In this document: positions 47,731 to 59,900 of the stretch, one piece after another
Layout: the number at the start of each line of letters is the position of its first letter
Numbering within the stretch: position 1 is the stretch's first letter
From: Istiophorus platypterus
Taxonomy: Eukaryota; Chordata; Actinopteri; Istiophoriformes; Istiophoridae
Direction of reading: 5' to 3'
Assembly (NCBI GenBank): GCA_016859345.1
Contig: CM029118.1
Span: forward strand, 31,310,001 to 31,374,000
DNA length: 64,000 nucleotides
Translations under genes and position numbers: made by a program
Notes under the pieces: model-generated
The model's database searches: none
What the model was told of the DNA's origin: nothing
What the model saw: only the letters and a program-made list of their open reading frames with translations

Positions 47731-48870
47731 AGGGGTCTCCAAATTGTTTTCCTACTGGACCTGATTTGAAAGTGAAAATAAAAATGGCCGAGAGCTAGCC
47801 ATGTTTTATATTATTAATAACTTTTATTAACATAGCTGATCTCCACCCAAACCATCGAATCATCTTCTTTTGTGCAAAACATTTAAGAAATATTGATATC
47901 CAACAATCATATTGAGCATCAAAACATCCTAAATTCAGCAGCATGTGCATGTTTTTTTTCTGTATTTCTTACAATTCATATGTCAAGTTCACACTATTAA
48001 AATTCACATCATGTTAATGTCATAGAAAACAAAACATTTTCAGTACTGATTTAGGGAGATGACTGGCATTGCATGGATTAAACAAGAGAGGTGTATGGAC
48101 TATACCACTTGGGTTCACTCTTACAGATAATTTAAATTGTCATCTGTCAGTATTGTTCTAAACTTAGATGCCATGCCATTCATTTCAGAAAAAGTTGCTT
48201 CAAATAGGTAGCAGACATTTTCAGAGCTGCTTGATGAAGGTTCTTAGAGTTTTCTGGCTACTGGGTTCCAGAAGTGTTGTGAATGCTGTTGAGATTTAAG
48301 CTGGAAATCATTTTGGAGGTTTTATAGCCTAATCTCCACAGGTTTGACACAGAACAGTTCAGTCAAGTGGACAATAAATGTCACACAGTTTCTCAGTATC
48401 ATCAAATCTGTCAGTAAACTCCTGCCCAAGCTTGGATAGCAGGTCACAATACTTGTGTACATTCAAAACGGCCAGGTCCACTTTGCAATAGGTAATAAAT
48501 CCTGAGTGGCATCCTGACATAGCTGGTGCTTCATTAGCTGTTAACTGTGTTAGCTGTTACAGACTCCAGCTTTTCGACAGGGATCCTTTTCTCCACAAAG
48601 TAGTCCTTCACAATATTCTTCACAAAATATCTACTCCACTTTGAATGAAGCCTCTGCTGCAGCATTGGCCTTCTTTGTTGGCTTAGTAAATGGAGACTCT
48701 TGCCTTTGAAGTGTTTTTTTCAGCTCCTTTACCTTCTCTGTTCGTAGACTGCTAGCAGACATAAAGTCCAATGAGAAGTTACTGTGGACTTCAGGGGTTT
48801 CCTCATGAAAATAGTATACTTTTATCGACCTGGCTACTTTCCCCAGTCATTGTCAAATCTTGTGATCTAG
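47731..48870 (-). mobile_element. hAT-superfamily transposase remnant
   Basis: On the minus strand, decayed frames give the C-terminal hAT dimerisation motif CYLFEATFSEMNGMASKF with RTILTDDNLNYL (48,116-48,215), upstream KYCDLLSKLGQEFTDRF (about 48,400-48,460) and an N-terminal-side block SASSLRTEKVKELKKTLQ plus KPTKKANAAAEASF (about 48,640-48,765). The order is correct for one element. At 47,733 CAGGGGTCTCCAAA resembles a hAT terminal repeat. Stops and frame changes show it is inactive. The other end is not seen. Confidence 0.65.
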
Positions 48871-49621
48871 ATTGCCTGCAAACATTTTTTATCATTACCA
48901 TTAGTGTGGCGTTATTGAATAACCAAACTAGACTTACTTCTTCGTAGTGGTCTGTTATTTGTATTCTTTTGAAAATCTTAATTCATTAAAGTCATTCTCT
49001 TCCTTTGTCAGTGCTTTTCCTATAGTGCTTAGTTCCCAGATTTCTTCAAAACCCTCATGGTCAGTCTATACAAGTTGCACATCACTTACTGCCTGAAATC
49101 CCCCTTTGAGGGTTATTTCTCCCCCATTTTCTCATGGTGGATAATTTACATAAACAAAATCAATAACATCAGTTTTATTCTACATAATTGCAATTCACTG
49201 AGCGAGTGCACCATAAACTCTTGCTCTCACTAATATTTGAATATGCATCTAAATACTTATAAACTGTTATGATACTTAAAAAAACTGTTCCCATTATCAA
49301 TCAGAACGTGTTTACTGTTTTTGTTTAAAGGTTCACTGAAATATAAATGTTATTTTCTGTTTCTAATTTGTGCTCCAACATGTATTGCTCTTTTATTGCT
49401 TTATAAGTTTTACACTTTGAAGTAGGCATTTTTCTTACATTTTCACAAAATCCTAACCTAACCTTTACTCCAAGATTTTTGGTGATTCCAGGTTGGACAC
49501 CTAAAAGACTAATGAAAGACTAATGAAAAGAAAATGAAAGAAATGCTGAATCAGAGATTTTATTATCTAACGGAAGCGAGAGGACCAGAAGCTATCCAAG
49601 ATGAGATATCATGATATAAGC

Positions 49622-49975
49622 TCATAATGGGCTTTGTCGGCTTAAGAAATTGTTTCCAACTTCCACCACTTCTGGGAACCATCTGTGACAACAGAACTTC
49701 ACTGACATGCAAGATATGTTCTGTGTTTTTATGCTGAGAACTTCAGATCCATTATCTCTTACAGTTATCTCTTCCCAAGGGGATGTAATTATCTGATCTC
49801 CTCTTTCTGGCAGTACATTTCTTACATATGGGAACCAACAATATAGTTTAATTTCATGTATGAAAGCTGAAAGAACAGTTTTGTTCAGGCACTGGTCACT
49901 GAAATAGAGGCAATGCACTTGTATGTCATAATCTTTATAATTTCCCCTTCCTGGAAATATTGTCATAGTTTTCAT
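49622..49975 (-). CDS. Unassigned 117-codon open frame (doubtful)
   Basis: This uninterrupted frame begins MKTMTIFPGRGNYKD and is cysteine- and tryptophan-containing (WFPYVRNVL, CCHRWFPEV). I recognise no family. There is no nearby CpG island, splice signal set or polyadenylation signal that would make it a gene. It may be chance, or the relic of a mobile element or retrocopy. It is listed because it is the longest such frame in this gene-poor gap. Confidence 0.15.
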   Translation of the reverse strand: MKTMTIFPGRGNYKDYDIQVHCLYFSDQCLNKTVLSAFIHEIKLYCWFPYVRNVLPERGDQIITSPWEEITVRDNGSEVLSIKTQNISCMSVKFCCHRWFPEVVEVGNNFLSRQSPL

Positions 49976-52568
49976 TTTATTTTAATATCATTCTTAAGTC
50001 TATGGTTCTCAATAAATCAGAAAGAAAAAAAATGATCAGTCTAAAAGTGTTGCCCTCGCAGGTTTTTAATGTGTGAATTTACCCCCATACACCTTTACCC
50101 ATTATCCTAGATGTTTTCATAAACATTACTTAGATTTAATCTTGGGTTTGGAAAGCCTAATGTAAACTTGTGTCTTGTCTGAAAATGTTTAAGAACAGCA
50201 TATTTCTGAGCGAGTAAACAGTGTGCATAGATTTTTGGAAAGCAGTCTGACATATTGTGGGTAACACTTATATTTTTAGGAGGACTGCATAAGCAGGGCC
50301 AGCTCTATAAAACCGAATGTCATTGACTGACTGATTGACTGAGTGTGAGATCAAGTTACATCATTGGTCAGCTGGCATTGTGTTGGATTATTCCCCCTGG
50401 CTGTTGCTCTTTTGCAATGAATTGGTGCAAAAAGGTTCTATCATGCTGTCAGGGGTTGTTACTTATAGGGTTCCTAACTTAGAGCCTTTGTTGCTAGATT
50501 TACTGACTTTTCACACCACTTTAAAAGTTTTTCTTGGAAAGGGTTTTGACCTAGTGTGAGACAAAATAAAAAAAAAACAAACAAACAAAAACAGTACACA
50601 AGATCATCCGTTGTTTTGAGCTCACTCATATTACGGAAAGTAGAATATGTCAAATTTGATGAAAGTCTTTCTATACAAGCACACTAATACACATGGCAGA
50701 CATCAAAGCACCACAATGTCTTGGCTTTCTGTAGTGGCCCTCTTAGATCCCTTTCCTGCACTGACAACACTAGGATCACCCTTAGGATCATTTGGGTGAA
50801 ACTGCTACATCCAGTGTCTGTTCCTCTTCATACTGCTGTATATCCTGAGGGTGATATGAATAAGATGGGGGTACAGATATGTGCTCATTGCTAGCTTCTT
50901 GGCAGCACTCAAAAAGCTCTTTCAGCATTCATGCCAATGAGAACAGGAGGAGAGACCCTTTGACATCCATAAAGAATTTGTGGGTCATTGGTGTAGCTCA
51001 GTGGACCTCTAAGGATGATAATGTGTTTCTTATTACCAGGATCTAATATCAGTATCATTTTGACCTGTAGTTTTTGTGCACATTAACCATTCTCTTTGTC
51101 ATAATTCATTGTGACTCCCAGGTGCATCTCTGTTGGGAATAACTTCTGTCAACATTGACATGACATCCTGGGGGCACAAAGTTATTCCCAGAATAAATTT
51201 CATTCCCATGTTTTCATCACAAAAACAATGCTGCTCTGCTTGCTACTGTAATATTTAAAGGCTCAAACATGCTAATTCTAACCGACCAAAGACACCTTGC
51301 AAGGTCTCTTAAATTCAAGAGTCTTACACAAAAGAAATTATGATTGAAAAGGTGTCTCAAAAAAATAAAGGCCGGACATACTGCATGTTAAGTCAGCCAT
51401 CCTACCCTGAGACTAACTCTGAACTAAGAGCTATGTTTCCATGGTTGCATCTAGGATACCTGCTGACTAGGGACACCAAGTGACAAAAAACATGAAAACA
51501 GGAGTTGTAATTTGTGGTTTTCTAACGATATTGTGGTAATTACAAGGGAAAATTTTTTGAGCGAGCTCGGTAATATGCTGAAGAAACATTGACTTTGACT
51601 ATGGTGTAGACCGAAGTAGTCATCAGATGCTTTGATTGATGTCTAAATTTTCTATGAATCTGGGATTTTTTTTAATTCAATCTGTTGTCTATGTTTCATT
51701 CAATCAACTTCATTATTACTGGTTATTGAAAGTAGGATTTATTCCTGCTCTGCTCTACTGGATTGTGTTACACATTGTGTTACAGTGGGTTCAGCTGGTT
51801 TGTCATGACCTCCATCTTCAGACATATTTTTTACCTAACTGTACAGTATATGTCAGTTGGAGCCGGGATATATACCAGGTTGGTAGGTTTTCTGAATAAT
51901 GCATTTTTGTGTTTACTTAGTGTTGGGGCAGTGTTTTCCTCACTAGATGGCAGTAGTGTTTCAACACAATGTCACTGGCCTCTCTGAGCTGTCAGTGAGC
52001 AGTGAGACATTACCACTGATTTTTATGGAATATGAAAAGGTCACAGGGTCATGAAATCTGAGCCTTTCATACTTCTGTTCAATCTATCACATAGCCAGTG
52101 GACAGGAACTGAGATTATTTGTACAAATGCTAAGAGATATAATGATGAACACATAACTCTAATTGGTTAATATCAAAGGAGTCATGGTAATGACATATAT
52201 GCACAATATTATACCATATTTGTCAAGCAGTCTGTAGAAACCTCGGTCTCTCATTAGAATTGGGTAATTTATTGGTCAGTGACACATACCTTACCTTGTC
52301 AAACAGAACTCTACCAGTCTGCCAACACAGTGGGGCATCAGCCAGTGCAAAGAGCTGCCAAACAGTGTATTTGTAACTATAGAGAAGTAAAATTCCAAAA
52401 ACATAGACATACACTTATACATGCACTAAAAATTGAATGCTAAAAGATAGCATGTACTGATAAAAGAGAAGTAAGAGATTTACTAAAGCAATTAATGATT
52501 TTATACAGAAAAGACTATTTGTTTTGCATCTAGACAAGTCAATCCAATTTTAGAAACTACCTTCAGGA

Positions 52569-52581
52569 AAAAAAAAAAAAA
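52569..52581 (+). repeat. Poly(A) run
   Basis: Thirteen consecutive A residues. No retrocopy or LINE body was recognised in front of it. Confidence 0.7.
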
Positions 52582-53029
52582 TCAAAGAGATTCACCCTTA
52601 ATTACCCTTTTATCTTTGGCTCAGCTCACTAAAGATATGTCTTTTTAGCTTATAAAGCTCCACTTTCATCGGCACTTTGCTGGGTAGATACGTATGTGTA
52701 GACTGGCAAGTCTGACTTTGGAACAAGTTAGGAAGTAACCTTACAGTCAATGTGCAGAACCAAAACAGTGAGCTACAAATGTCTAAAATCAGACTTTGAT
52801 GCTAATTCTCTTTTGTTTTCTACTCATAATTATCCCAATTTCCTATTCCACTAACCAGCACTGGTGTGTGGTCATCAGAATTTAAAAGACCCAACAACAA
52901 GATAGAGTCAACTGTCATTCTGGCAGCTGTGTGAGGCTGTTCTTAGGAACAGAAGTGCTTCGAGATACATACTAACATCAGCATGCTAACATGCTAATGG
53001 TTATAATGTTGCATTTTCCAATGTTTTAA

Positions 53030-53330
53030 ATCATTTTCCACATTTCACCCAATTTAACATTTCCTAATCAGTTCAGCTGAGTCTGACAGGAATTTCAGGA
53101 ATTTGGTCATAAACCAAGGTATTAGACAAAATGAAATTCTGACCTGATGATGGAGCTCACCAAAAAGACAGAGGATCACTGAAGGTTTTCAATCCTTCTG
53201 CAGGGGACATGAATGTCTCAACTAAATGCCGTAAAATTTTTCAAACGGTTCCCGGGACATTTTGATCTGAACTAAAGCGGTGGACTGACTGACTGCCGGA
53301 CCAACAGACTAGCAGACAGCGGGGGTCAGT
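53030..53330 (+). repeat. Dispersed repeat copy (CTGATGATGGAGCTCACC family)
   Basis: GACCTGATGATGGAGCTCAC, AAAAGACAGAGGATCACTGA, GGGGACATGAATGTCTCAAC and the end GGACTGACTGACTGCC match the family also seen at 6.9 and 19.2 kb. Sequence just left of it (CAGCATGCTAACATGCTAAT at about 52,980) is typical of the same element. Confidence 0.6.
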
Positions 53331-53639
53331 ATTGGAATCAGCATTCAGAGACTGGCATCAGTTAGATACTGTAATCCCAGCCAGCTGCTGCCCACTCAAT
53401 CTGTGGAGCTGCTTAGCGACAACAGGCCACCAGGGGCCTGGTCACGTCTTCAGCCTGCAGAGCAGCTTTAAGTTTTCAGTCCCCTTAAAGAAAAATGTTA
53501 TGGGAAAATTATTGATGATGCTGTCGTTGCCATCTAGATGCCCTCAAAATATGCTAAGTTGGCCTGGTTCTTTTCTCCATATGCAAGTCCTGTTCTGAGG
53601 TTGCTTTGAAATCTAATGTGGTCAAAAGTTAAATGAGCG

Positions 53640-53941
53640 CAGGTGACGTCCGGCGAGGCTGCAGGGGCAGGGGCAGGGGCAGCTGCAGGGGCAGGGGCAG
53701 GTGCAGGGGCAGCTGCAGGGGCAGGCACTAGTCTAACCCTGTTACTCTGGTGTGCGGACTTCAGCCCCTCTGCGCCACCGCCTGCGGCTGCGAACTTCTG
53801 TCGCACGGCCCCTGCGCGGCATGGAGACACTTCTCAACCGGATAACGACATGACGGACTCCGGTCAAACCTGCGCCGCTCACTGAACAATAGTGCAACAC
53901 TGCTCCCGGAAAGCCTCTGTGATTTTCCAGCGTTAGTCAGG
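53640..53941 (+). promoter_or_regulatory. GC-rich upstream region / 5' UTR of the PCSK6-like gene
   Basis: A GC- and CpG-rich segment lies directly before the convertase start codon. It starts with a CRE-like TGACGT at 53,644-53,649, holds a GGGGCA tandem array at 53,661-53,727, and continues with a CpG-rich stretch to the ATG at 53,942. Promoter status is inferred from composition and position; the transcription start is unknown. Confidence 0.5.
53661..53727 (+). repeat. GGGGCA minisatellite in the convertase upstream region
   Basis: GCAGGGGCAGGGGCAGGGGC-type units are arranged in blocks separated by GCAGCTGCA. There are eight or more runs of four G (one degenerate), which could form a G-quadruplex on the + strand. 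Confidence 0.9.
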
Positions 53942-56900
53942 ATGAGTTCACTCTGGCTTGTCATTGTCTTCACCGTCGTGAGCGGACAGTCAGTGGCCGC
54001 GGCGCACGGGGACGTTTACACGAACCACTGGGCAGTGCGGATCCCCGGGGGCCCCGAGCAAGCGGATCTAATCGCAGCAAAATACGGATACATCAACTTG
54101 GGACAGGTAATGACAGGCTGCTTGCGTGTGTGAATGTTTTGTGTTTACTGAGGTAGCACGAGGAAACGGGCCAGTGTTTGTGACACTATAAAACAGATGT
54201 TAGCCCCTGGTTTGAAGGCTGTGATCATTTACTTGAAACAACAACATGCTGTGAACTTACTCTGATGCACATTTTCTTGAAAGAGAAAACCGGTTGATTT
54301 TACCTTCTGATATGACATTATTTAATTAAACAAAGCAAACTTCAACCACTTCACGCCTTATTAAGTTTTATTTTTAAGATTGTCTTTATCCATAGTTAAA
54401 AACTGATTTATTGATGCTTTCTAGATGACTTTTAAGCCATTAATAGGAATAATTGTTGAGAAAAATCCCTCTAGCTAGTGTTTATCCTCCCTCAGCAGGA
54501 CAATAGATTCATCTTTTTAGATTCTTCATCAGGTAGATATTCTAATGGACCACTTCTGGTAATCCCAAAATCCACTTATTAACAATTTACTAAATTTTGG
54601 GAATAGATGCACATACTGTCTATGTCTTTGTTATTAAGTGATCTGCAGTGCTTTTGTAAATGATCTATTAACATTAATAAAACTATTAGTTACAACTCAT
54701 TTACTTAACCCTTATAACCTCTTATAAATTTTACCTCATTAGAATGTATTACGAAACTTCTAATATTTTGGGTATAAGATATGCCTACAGACTGTAAAAG
54801 AGAGTAGCACATTATAATTGTGGCTGATGGGGGTAGGGAGGGGATGACGAGGGATTGCTCGGTGGAATGGTTCCAGTCAGAGTAGACTGAAGTCTTAAGA
54901 CTATGTGTCAGCTGTACACATATGCTGAAAATCCTGCTTACAGTTTTCTGAGTGCAAAGTCAAGAGAATCCGGTTTATTGTAAGCTCGTTATTGTAAAAG
55001 GTCACATCATACCTTTGGAAAAGCCAGAAACGGTGACTCTGATATGTAAGCAGTTAAAGGCTAATTATTCAAAGTTCCAGTGTAATTGTTGTAATGTTTC
55101 TAATGTTGCCATCTTATGTGTTTGGTCAGATAGGAAGTCTGGAGGATCATTACCATTATCACCACAGTAGAGTGGTTCGCAGAGCTGCATACTCTTTTAA
55201 GGGCCCCCACAGCCTCATCCATATGGATCCCAAGGTGAGCTTAGAATAAGTTTCTTTCAAGTGTAGTCAGAATGTTCAACAGCAGAGACATGGTAACATG
55301 GACACATTTTTTCCTCTTGTTTAAAGTGTTCCAAGCAGACCTGCCAGCCCCAGGCACAGTTTAGACTACGACACTGGCAGCAGTTCACATAGGTCTGTCA
55401 AACTGTATTTTTTCCATTTCATCAGTTCATCGCTGTCGTGAAAAAGCTGTATACCTCTTTTTCTTCAAAAAGAGACACCAGTATTTTCTTTTCTATACCA
55501 AATATTCAAATCAAAATTGGTTAACAAGTTCATAAGAGGAAACAGGTTCACTTCTCTTGGACTCTCTTGGAGTTTCAGTTTGGTGAAAAAGGTTTTTTGT
55601 GGTTGTTTTCCCAAAAACATATTCACTCCATGCCAGTGCTGATTGAAAGAGACTTGGCATGTTACAGTTGTTTCAGTGAATTATGTTGTGAACTAATGAT
55701 GCATTTTGGTGTGAAGCTGACATTGGAGCATACAAGATAGCAGTGAGCTCCGTGAGGACAAATTGTGATCCAAACAACAATCTGCTGAAACTGCTCACTG
55801 CATAACTGTTACTTAGATAAAACTCATAAAAAAAAGAAAATGAATAAAAGAGGCACCATTTTTCAAGTTAAGTTGGTGAACTTGGTATTTTGAGTTGGGA
55901 AACCTCAATAATATAAAGTAACTGTAGGACCAAAAGATAAACAAGAGCCTACATAAAGTATTACATCATACTTCATTAAATGTAGTAAAATTCAAAATAA
56001 TTTAGTTGCATTAATTATAATAGTCAATCAAATTTACATTAAATATTTAGTATTAACCTGATTGCGATGTTCACATTTTAAGAACTAAAATGAAATTGAA
56101 AAACAAATATAATATTATTAACATTAAGTCATTTATAACCAAATACAATAAAATAATTCTTGTTAGTACCACTTAAATCCTGTAATTCATTCGAGTAAAC
56201 TTCAAAGAGTGTAAACCAGATCAGGGTTAAACAATTTCTCTTTCCATTTCAGTATAGACATTTAGTTAGAATAGATACAGCTTACTTAAGAACCTACACA
56301 GCACATACTACCAAGCACTTACACATGTGCTGAGTGTGACAGTTTCCCAAATGACAAACCATGAAAAGACAACCATAGCAACTTTAAAGTATAACTCAAT
56401 GTCCCATTCACAAACACAGTCCATTAAACCAGGATCTTCAAAAAGAATTACTTCCATAGTAATAGGAATTACTTCCACAGTTAAATAAAGCTCCATATTA
56501 AAGCCCACACGCTGGAATATATAGTATGAACAAACATACTGGAGCACACAGTAAAGAGAGTGTTGCACAAGCTGTATCAGGCCAACAGCAGTTTTATTAT
56601 CTAAGCTTGGCTAATGCCGGTTAGTTTTAGACTCAATATTTTAGTCTCAGGAGTCTGAAAATTCTGGCAAGGTGTATTACGGGCTGGGGAGAGGCTGATG
56701 AGAATGCAGCATGTTCCTGCCATCTTATCAGGCCAGTCAACACTGAGGTTTCTTCGATGTTGCTGCTCATTCAGCCTTTTAAAAGTTTCCATGCATGCTT
56801 CTCTCTGATGTTCCCCATAAAGCACACAGAAAACTCTTATTATAACTAAACTTTCATACTTTAAATCGAAGCCCAAATATAAAATTCAGATGTAAGGTGA

Positions 56901-59900
56901 CTGAATTTAGATGAATCCTTATTCCTTTTGTTGTGCTTGAGTATCATATCATCTTTATTTAAATAAAAAATAACAGCTACAGACTGAATATGACACATTC
57001 CAACAGTTTGACTCAATGGAGAGCATGTTCTGTTTGAAATCTTTTTTGTAAATAAAAGATGAATGTACTTGTTTGCAGTTTTTCCACACTCTCATCTCAC
57101 CAGTGTCCCATTAACATACTCTTGCTATGCTCACTGACTACTCCTCCTCTGAGTTTGGCCTACTGCAGTCCAGTTGGTGGGGATCACCTCTGTATTTTCA
57201 GAAGTCTTTGTTCAAATGAAAAATAGGAATTTGATGGTTACTTGGACAAACAGAAGCAATACAAAATAAAAAAAATACTGTCCAATACTGATCAGAACCT
57301 TCAAATTCAGTTTGTAAAATAACCTTTCTCTCATGTACCAAACAGCTACATTCAGTGCAGCTGAAATAAAAACATTAAACACTTTAACATAAAATAAGAT
57401 TGTACAGATAAATCATGGCCTGGGAGCTAATGGCCTGAAACAAGTGGCTAATTCACCTACTAGTGCAAGCTACTGAAATGAAACACTGGACTTGAGTGAG
57501 TACAAACTCACTCAAGTCCAGGAAGCATTGGTCAGGAACAGACAAGAAAATCTTGATCACCTGAAAATGAATAGAAAAGATTAACTAAAATATTAAAAAA
57601 AAAAAACTATTAAAAAGCTCGTATCTGTAGCATTTTAAAACATTTTAACCTTATTATTTTATACTGAAATGCTAACGTGTCAGAGCTGACCAGCATGCAC
57701 CTCCTGAAATTCATATGATTCCTGAAACAAGATCGATATCAACAAATCATCCCAGCACAATAAAATATTGACAAATATACACTCAAAATCTCAAGTGTGA
57801 AACATGAAATGGAGCAACCTTAACGCAGATAAGTTAACATACCATTTTTAGATCATCTGCCATGTTGGTTGTTGTACTGTGATATGAAAACTGCTGTTTG
57901 CGAAGTTTAAACTCAACCTTTGGGTAATTTTTTAACAAAAAGCAGCCACACCCAAGACTTCTTTGACATGATGTCAATGAGTTTGGAGTTGAGTCTGAGT
58001 AAAACATCCAGAAAATGTACATAAATGTTTAATACGCTAGACCTAGTGGTCTCCATGCATTAAATTCAAATTGTATTGCATTATTAATGAGTAATATGAC
58101 AATGTGATTAACATAATAATATGTTTATTTACTAATGGACTAACGGACCCATTAGAGTCTGATGAACCATGTTCAATTTACTACAGAGCCAAGGCCAGCA
58201 ACATGATGGAGATCAAATCTCACTAGAAGGAGGGGGAAAGATGTGCTCAGCGCACGATGTGGCTGCTTACTAGAAAGTTCATGTGTTTTTGAGGGTAGAG
58301 ACAAGAAAAGACATGGATGGCTAAGTGTCAAGAAAAATTAGACCAAAGAAGAAAGGTTATGTTGAATGGTTATTGTGACTTGTTTTCCTGCTGATTGTGG
58401 TGCTGCTTTTCTCTCTTCTTATTATTATTCTTAATTTTTTTCAGTTGGTTGGCAAACCATCTTAGAGTTGCATTAACAGCCAACAAGTGGACTATAGTCA
58501 CTACACTCTCAGTGAATTGGCTCTCTCAGTCTCATTATTTAACACCTATACTAGTCTGGTCCATTGTTTGGCTCATTATCAAACTCGTTTGAAATTTTTT
58601 ACACCAGCCCAACACTAATTATATCATACAAAAGTAGTTTTAGCTTTAGATCTCAGCTAACACCAAACACACTACCACACTGTGAGAGTGGAAATGTCGC
58701 TAGCAGGCACTAATTGCAATTAGCATCACAACTTTCACAAACTAGACTGAATTGGTGTATTTACTGTATTTAATTGGTGTAATGTATTTACCTTTTGCAA
58801 ATTGAAATGAGTCCTTAACCAGATGGTCTAATTAATGTTATAGACATATATAACCATACTCTCAGCCACGTCAACTGTGTTTTCATAGCTGCATCTGACT
58901 GTTACCATTAAAATTTGGCTAAAACTTGAATTAGAAAATAGCAAAAGAATATGTACATGTCTTAAGTAGAGTAAAATTCCTGGGAGACCTCATGTACAAC
59001 TGACCTCAATACACAAAGAAACTTTACTGTTTAGTTTGTCTCTCTCTGTGAAATTTTGGAAACTCAACTCCATGTGACCTAACTAGCCACTGTCACGACA
59101 GGGGGAGGCCAAAGTTTTCCAGGAAAGTGCACACTTGTGAGATCCTCTGACTTCCCAAGTTGGAAATTTGGCCTGGAAAACTACTGGCTTGTTTGTAGCA
59201 ACAGGAGAGAAAGAGATGAGGTAACTATGAGATTCCCTCGTCAGTCCTGACGTTTCTTGGGACCACTGCTGGGATGTAGCTTGACTATTGTGCAATTCGG
59301 GGTTTATTTGGCATGAGCTAGTTTTTTCATTCCCATGTGCTGGTTCTGCTTTTAAATTATCTGATTCATAAATATCACAAAAACAAAGTATTCATCTTCA
59401 GTAGCTTCAAGTACAGCTTCAATTACAGAGCTCTTGTCATCAAAATCCTCATCAGTTTCAAAGAAAATGCTGCAATTAACCTGTAACTTGGGAGGTGCGC
59501 CGTCATGTTACTGGAACACTAAGCTACTAAAAATAGGCTCCTTCTTCATTGTATCTGTATTGTGTAGTAATAGTGTGACAACAGTGCTATCATGAGGGCA
59601 AACTTTAGATGCAAGCCATGGGAAAAAAGTTATATCCTATACACCCTAGGTCTCTTGTGACCATTTTTGATGAGAACAAAAATGGGTTGAGGGTAAGTTG
59701 ATAGTCATATTTACATTAAATGGTCAAAACCTTTCAAACCCTGCAGTTCTTTTAGTTTCCATGTCATCCTGTATGCCTTTATACAACCATGTCTCCTAAA
59801 AATAATTTCCACCTACAATGAAAATGCAAATACATTTTTTAGGAAAAGTAATTATGACCAGTTTATGTTTTCTATTAACATAATAAGGATATGAGGTCAA

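Larger units (their letters stand above)
44248..53639. other. Intergenic between POP4 and the convertase, no confident gene
   Basis: A 9.4-kb AT-rich gap. Recognisable contents are repeats at 45.4, 47.7-48.9 and 53.0-53.3 kb and one unassigned 117-codon minus-strand frame at 49,622-49,975. Nothing else looks coding. Confidence 0.6.

Noticed and set aside
53534..53885. Ala/Pro- and Ala/Gly-rich frames on both strands
   Set aside because: Translations of the GGGGCA array; the convertase starts downstream at 53,942.
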